Below, in pieces: positions 5,649-5,757 of a stretch of DNA of 5,757 nucleotides (the first letter of the stretch is position 1; every line of letters starts with the position of its first letter). The notes beneath the pieces are model-generated. The model was not told the origin of the DNA, made no database searches, and saw nothing but the letters and a program-made list of their open reading frames with translations. Origin of the DNA: an uncultured Porphyromonas sp. (GTDB lineage Bacteria > Bacteroidota > Bacteroidia > Bacteroidales > Porphyromonadaceae); the NCBI GenBank assembly GCA_902465775.1, contig CABQOJ010000083.1, positions 1-5,757 on the forward strand. Direction: 5' to 3'. A program made the translations under genes and the position numbers.

Positions 5649-5680
5649 CAAAGGTACAACTTATTTTTGGACTAGACAAA
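5649..5680 (-). promoter_or_regulatory. Complete Bacteroidetes -33/-7 promoter for tRNA-Pro
   Basis: On the minus strand, TTTG (5677-5680) is followed after 20 bases by TACCTTTG (5649-5656), matching both parts of the Bacteroidetes primary promoter consensus (TTTG and TAnnTTTG). Transcription would begin near 5643, only a few bases before the mature tRNA 5' end at 5636, so little 5' leader needs removal by RNase P. A small inverted repeat, CGCAC-CTC-GTGCG (5688-5700), sits just upstream of the -33 box; its role is unknown. Confidence 0.85.
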
Positions 5681-5717
5681 TACACCGCGCACCTCGTGCG
5701 TCCGTACATTCCACCCG

Positions 5718-5757
5718 CTAATGCAATTTCTCAAGAATGATGTTTTTGATGACTTCA
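5718..5757 (-). CDS. Possible 3' end of an unidentified minus-strand gene (partial)
   Basis: From the right edge, one minus-strand frame reads Glu-Val-Ile-Lys-Asn-Ile-Ile-Leu-Glu-Lys-Leu-His and then TAG at 5718-5720. The mix of charged and aliphatic residues looks like a protein C terminus, and the stop lies 38 bases before the tRNA promoter's -33 box, a natural place for a gene to end. Twelve codons are too few to identify a family or prove coding; another minus-strand frame is also open here. No function is assigned. Confidence 0.25.
   Translation of the reverse strand, partial: EVIKNIILEKLH

Noticed and set aside
5515..5709. Minus-strand open frame of 64 codons across the tRNA
   Set aside because: It spans the terminator, the tRNA and its promoter; a cloverleaf with all stems paired explains the sequence.
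5558..5740. Plus-strand open frame of 60 codons beginning Met-Val-Gly-Met-Thr-Gly-Phe-Glu-Pro
   Set aside because: It is the antisense translation of tRNA-Pro and its promoter; this Thr-Gly-Phe-Glu-Pro string is a familiar spurious product of reading across tRNA T arms.
1..5757. Mobile element, CRISPR array or defence system
   Set aside because: No transposase, integrase, regularly spaced repeats or toxin/nuclease cassette is visible; all long frames are accounted for by housekeeping or membrane genes, and the tRNA shows no duplicated 3' end that would mark an integration site within the window.

Overview
This window looks like ordinary chromosome from a member of the Bacteroidota, most likely Porphyromonas or a close relative; the genus is my inference. 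The evidence is: (i) promoter -7 boxes of the Bacteroidetes form TAnnTTTG (TATATTTG at 110-117, TACCTTTG at 5459-5466 and 5649-5656 on the minus strand) instead of sigma70 boxes; (ii) no clear Shine-Dalgarno sequences before the genes; (iii) a small secreted protein ending in a type IX secretion (Por) sorting domain; (iv) housekeeping proteins of Bacteroidetes type.

Layout, left to right. Positions 1-143 hold a short purine-rich tandem repeat at the window edge and a -7 promoter element. Next is a 112-residue exported protein made of little more than a signal peptide and a T9SS C-terminal domain (144-482, +). A long, nearly fully paired stem-loop (506-563) fills most of the gap before pheS (583-1608, +; phenylalanyl-tRNA synthetase alpha chain). 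nth (1622-2269, +; endonuclease III) follows after 13 bases, so the two are probably co-transcribed. A 40-base gap separates nth from a convergent minus-strand pair: an AI-2E/PerM-family membrane protein (4105-5391) whose last 8 bases overlap the start of dnaX (2310-4112; DNA polymerase III gamma/tau). At the right end, also on the minus strand, is a complete tRNA-Pro(GGG) unit: promoter, tRNA with encoded CCA, and a rho-independent terminator. The last ~40 bases may be the 3' end of another minus-strand gene.

The gene content is mainly translation (pheS, tRNA-Pro), DNA repair (nth) and replication (dnaX). No mobile element, CRISPR array or defence cluster is visible. The most interesting signal lies inside dnaX. 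A run of ten A residues in the coding strand contains the in-frame heptamer A AAA AAG used by E. coli dnaX, and sits in a Pro/Ala/Thr-rich linker between the clamp-loader core and the tau-specific tail. Both alternative frames stop within a few codons after it, so slippage in either direction would give a gamma-like protein of 429 or 432 residues against a 600-residue tau. This strongly suggests programmed ribosomal frameshifting or transcriptional slippage, but it needs experimental proof.
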